This document shows, in pieces, positions 24,659-26,901 of a stretch of 26,901 nt of DNA (position 1 is the first letter of the stretch; every line of letters starts with the position of its first letter). Origin of the DNA: Bacteroidota bacterium (GTDB lineage: Bacteria > Bacteroidota > Bacteroidia > Chitinophagales > Chitinophagaceae); contig CANHOY010000003.1 of NCBI GenBank assembly GCA_947462495.1, positions 1-26,901 on the forward strand. The letters are read 5' to 3'. The position numbers and the translations under genes are program-made. The notes under the pieces were generated by a model that saw only the letters and a program-made list of their open reading frames with translations, made no database searches and had not been told where the DNA came from.

Positions 24659-25754
24659 GATTAAACATTTTTTCAAGTAATTGAATATAAGTTACAATAC
24701 CTTCTTCTATCTCATTGATATAAATAAACTCATCCGCTGTGTGACTTCGAGCAGAATCGCCTGGTCCCATTTTTAAAGTAGGGAAAGGCATTAATGCTTT
24801 ATCAGAAGTAGTGGAAGATCCAAAATAACCTTTACCCAAAGCAATACCAGATTGAACTAGAAGATGGTCAATGGAAATGCTTGTAGCTCTCAATCTTACA
24901 CTTCTTGGTGTAACCGTTGATTGTATATGTTGTTGAACAATAGTTACAATTTCTTCTAAAGTATATAATTCATTCACGCGAACATCTACCACCAATCTAC
25001 AAGTAGACGGAACCACATTGTGTTGTTTATTATCTGTTTCAATAACCGTAACACTCATCTTCACTTTACCCAACAATGGAGAAACTTTGTCAAATTGAAA
25101 ACTTTTAAACCATTCTATATCCGGTAATATTTTATACAAAGCGCTTTCTCCCTCTTCCCTTGCTGCATGACCCGCTTTCCCTGTAGCCACTATATCTAAA
25201 ACTAATAATCCTCTTTCTGCAATAGCCATTTCCATTTTGGTCGGCTCACCTACAATTCCAAAATTAATGCTAGGCAATTGAGGTAAAACCAATTCTATGC
25301 CATCCTGCCCCGAAATTTCTTCTTCTGCAGAAGCCACCAATACAATATTATAAGGTAAGTTGGTTTGGTTATAAAAATGTAAAAAGGTAGCTATTAAACT
25401 TACCAAACATCCTCCTGCATCATTACTACCTAACCCGTACACTTTCCCATCCTGTTCAAAAGGACTAAATGGTTCACGTGAATAACCCTTATTAGGTTTT
25501 ACCGTGTCATGGTGCGAATTTAATAATAAGGAAGGCTTAGAGGAATCAAAGTGTAAATTAGTCGCCCAAATATTATTTTTTACCCTATTGGTTGGAATAC
25601 CTCTTTCTGCAAAAAATTGATTTAATACTAAAGCTGTTTTATCCTCCTCTTTACTAAAAGAAGGCAGGGCGATTAAAGTTTTTAATAAATCAACCGCCTC
25701 TTTTTGTAAGCGGCCAATATTATTTGAATTTTGTAGGTTATTGATGGTTGACAT
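24651..25754 (-). CDS. M20-family N-acyl-ornithine/citrulline deacylase (ArgE-like)
   Basis: This is a zinc-dependent M20 amidohydrolase of 367 residues in the arginine operon. Metal and catalytic residues are all visible: H81-x-D83 in NSHHDTV, Asp112 in GSNDAGG, the Glu pair around 144-146 in SAEEEISG, Glu170 in GEPT, and His338 in SHTADEF. Because the neighbouring carbamoyltransferase is of the N-acyl-ornithine type, the natural substrate here is probably N-acetyl- or N-succinyl-citrulline rather than N-acetylornithine; that is inference from context. Its ATG shares one base with the argB stop (TAATG), and its end overlaps argH by eight bases, so the three genes are tightly coupled. The DapE and ArgE names are both used for this family. 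Confidence 0.9.
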   Translation of the reverse strand: MSTINNLQNSNNIGRLQKEAVDLLKTLIALPSFSKEEDKTALVLNQFFAERGIPTNRVKNNIWATNLHFDSSKPSLLLNSHHDTVKPNKGYSREPFSPFEQDGKVYGLGSNDAGGCLVSLIATFLHFYNQTNLPYNIVLVASAEEEISGQDGIELVLPQLPSINFGIVGEPTKMEMAIAERGLLVLDIVATGKAGHAAREEGESALYKILPDIEWFKSFQFDKVSPLLGKVKMSVTVIETDNKQHNVVPSTCRLVVDVRVNELYTLEEIVTIVQQHIQSTVTPRSVRLRATSISIDHLLVQSGIALGKGYFGSSTTSDKALMPFPTLKMGPGDSARSHTADEFIYINEIEEGIVTYIQLLEKMFNHE

Positions 25755-26536
25755 TAGTTGGTGATTGTAGTTCCTGAATTGCCATTAATTAATTCATCCA
25801 TTTTTTCAGCCTTCCCAATGATTACAGATTGCACCCCATGTTCAAGCGCCGAAAAAGCATTGTCAATTTTCGGAATCATTCCTTCAAAAATAATTTTTTC
25901 CTCTTTCAGCTTTTTATAAAGCAGTTTATCCATTTTTGCCACAAGAGAACTTGAATCATTGATATCATTGAGTACGCCTTCTTTTTCAAAACCATAAATT
26001 AAATGCACTTGATACTTTGAAGCCAATGCCGTTGCCAAACTTTGCGCAATAGTATCTGCGTTGGTATTTAACAACTGTCCTTTACCATCATGGGAAATAG
26101 GCGCTACAACTAACTTCGTATTAGTCGAAAGCAATTGATTCAATAAGTCGGTATTGACTGCATCAATATCGCCTACCCAGCCATAATCAATAGTGGCATG
26201 AACTCTTTTATGTGCTTGAATTAAATTACCATCCACCCCAGATAATCCCATTGCAGCAACACCCAATGCTTGCAATTGTGCTACTATATTTTTATTGATA
26301 TAGCCCGCATATACCATTGTTACAATTTTCAAAGTAGCTTCATCTGTGATTCTTCTACCTTCTACCATGGTTTGTTGCACACCCATTGAATCGGCCATAC
26401 TGGTGGCCAATTTTCCGCCGCCATGTACTAAAATAGCTTGACCCTTCACTTTCGCAAAAGATTGCAAGCAAGCAGTTAACAATGTAGGATTGTCAACAAT
26501 ATTGCCCCCTATTTTAATGACATATAATGATTCCAT
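25754..26536 (-). CDS. argB: N-acetylglutamate kinase (amino-acid kinase family)
   Basis: ArgB phosphorylates N-acetylglutamate (or N-succinylglutamate in some Bacteroidota) on the way to ornithine. The 260-residue protein has the amino-acid kinase fold: KIGGNIV near the N-terminus, the nucleotide/acyl-binding HGGGK, GLSGVDGNLI, and NADT for substrate binding. It lacks the N-terminal extension that arginine-sensitive ArgB proteins carry, so feedback inhibition by arginine is not expected from its form. It lies 44 bases after the argF' stop, and its own stop overlaps the next ATG by one base. Whether the acyl group is acetyl or succinyl cannot be decided from this gene alone. Confidence 0.95.
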   Translation of the reverse strand: MESLYVIKIGGNIVDNPTLLTACLQSFAKVKGQAILVHGGGKLATSMADSMGVQQTMVEGRRITDEATLKIVTMVYAGYINKNIVAQLQALGVAAMGLSGVDGNLIQAHKRVHATIDYGWVGDIDAVNTDLLNQLLSTNTKLVVAPISHDGKGQLLNTNADTIAQSLATALASKYQVHLIYGFEKEGVLNDINDSSSLVAKMDKLLYKKLKEEKIIFEGMIPKIDNAFSALEHGVQSVIIGKAEKMDELINGNSGTTITN

Positions 26537-26580
26537 AAATTAACTTCTCTATTTTCCTTTATAATTGAACTCGTTTTATA

Positions 26581-26901
26581 TTATTTGCTTTTCAAAATTT
26601 CTGACAAAACAGCTTGTGCCGCCCACACTCTATTAGAAGCTTCTTTCGTTATTATACTATTTGGCCCGTCTAATATTTCATCACTCAATTCCACATTTCT
26701 TCTTACTGGTAAACAATGCATCAATTGCGCATTATTTGTAAGTGCTAATTTTTTATTATTCATCATCCAATGAGCATCGCTACACAATACCTTTCCATAT
26801 TGCTCATAACTACTCCAGTTTTTTACATACACAAAATCGGCGTCCTTCAAAGCAGCCTCTTGATTGTGCGTAATGGTTGCACCATTGGTAAATTCAGTAG
26901 C
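26581..26901 (-). CDS. N-acetyl/N-succinyl-ornithine carbamoyltransferase, C-terminal part
   Basis: This is the 3' end of a carbamoyltransferase; the frame runs open to the window edge, and the TTG at 26850 is an internal codon. About 106 residues are visible. MHCLPVRRNVELSDEILDG carries the HCLP carbamoyl-phosphate motif, and the following VRRN and the C-terminal EASNRVWAAQAVL fit the ArgF' type known from Xanthomonas (acetyl) and Bacteroides (succinyl) rather than classical ornithine carbamoyltransferase. The loop residue that separates acetyl from succinyl specificity lies outside the window. It is the first visible gene of the arg run, followed by argB, the ArgE-like gene and argH. Confidence 0.9.
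   Translation of the reverse strand, partial: ATEFTNGATITHNQEAALKDADFVYVKNWSSYEQYGKVLCSDAHWMMNNKKLALTNNAQLMHCLPVRRNVELSDEILDGPNSIITKEASNRVWAAQAVLSEILKSK

Noticed and set aside
24659..24676. TTG start for argH adding six residues
   Set aside because: The ATG at 24658 gives the normal MSKLWQK start and a short eight-base overlap with the preceding gene.

Overview
The window comes from an AT-rich member of the Bacteroidota, most likely in or near the Chitinophagaceae. The lineage markers are a PorZ-like type IX secretion (T9SS) protein, the long three-domain form of IspG, an N-acyl-ornithine carbamoyltransferase arginine pathway, a DUF5606 protein, and a DUF4369/TlpA-type thioredoxin lipoprotein. 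Starts lack clear Shine-Dalgarno sequences, and TAnnTTTG-type -7 promoter boxes recur just ahead of genes. I see no rRNA, tRNA, CRISPR array, insertion sequence or phage gene. It is a chromosomal, mainly housekeeping and envelope region, with no gene-free stretch longer than 300 bases.

Layout. 1-3207 (+): the 3' end of alaS, gatB, and a TlpA-like lipoprotein. 3234-8948 (-): a tight run, read right to left, of a KdnA-like sugar aminotransferase, rpoN, a PAP2-like membrane protein and an RND/MMPL transporter. 9043-9645 (+): a DUF5606 gene whose stop codon is followed in the same frame by a 30-bp tandem repeat and then a terminator. 9705-14778 (+): a secreted GH3/serine-hydrolase fusion, then porZ. 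14793-15380 (-): a small secreted protein, convergent with porZ. 15435-18709: galM (+), ridA (-), tsaB (+), and an ArsR-type regulator paired with a double-rhodanese protein (+). 18722-23262 (-): an LpxL-type acyltransferase, ispG, a class D beta-lactamase-like lipoprotein that has lost its catalytic residues, and an FKBP prolyl isomerase. 23321-26901 (-): arginine biosynthesis genes argH, argE-like, argB and the end of argF'.

How the genes fit together. Several genes serve the outer envelope: KdnA (an 8-amino-Kdo sugar for lipopolysaccharide), the LpxL-type acyltransferase (lipid A), PorZ (delivery of anionic LPS in T9SS), the NagZ-like/serine-hydrolase fusion (muropeptide turnover) and the RND transporter. 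The arg cluster reads in pathway order argF'-argB-argE-argH, with overlapping or nearly touching genes. The rest is translation (alaS, gatB, tsaB), isoprenoid synthesis (ispG) and metabolite repair (ridA).

The most unusual points are: (1) the 10-residue repeat encoded directly after, and in frame with, the DUF5606 stop codon; (2) an OXA-type penicillin-recognising fold in which every catalytic motif is altered; (3) an ArsR regulator and tandem rhodanese pair with no cysteine in either protein; and (4) a 12-bp inverted repeat upstream of that pair.
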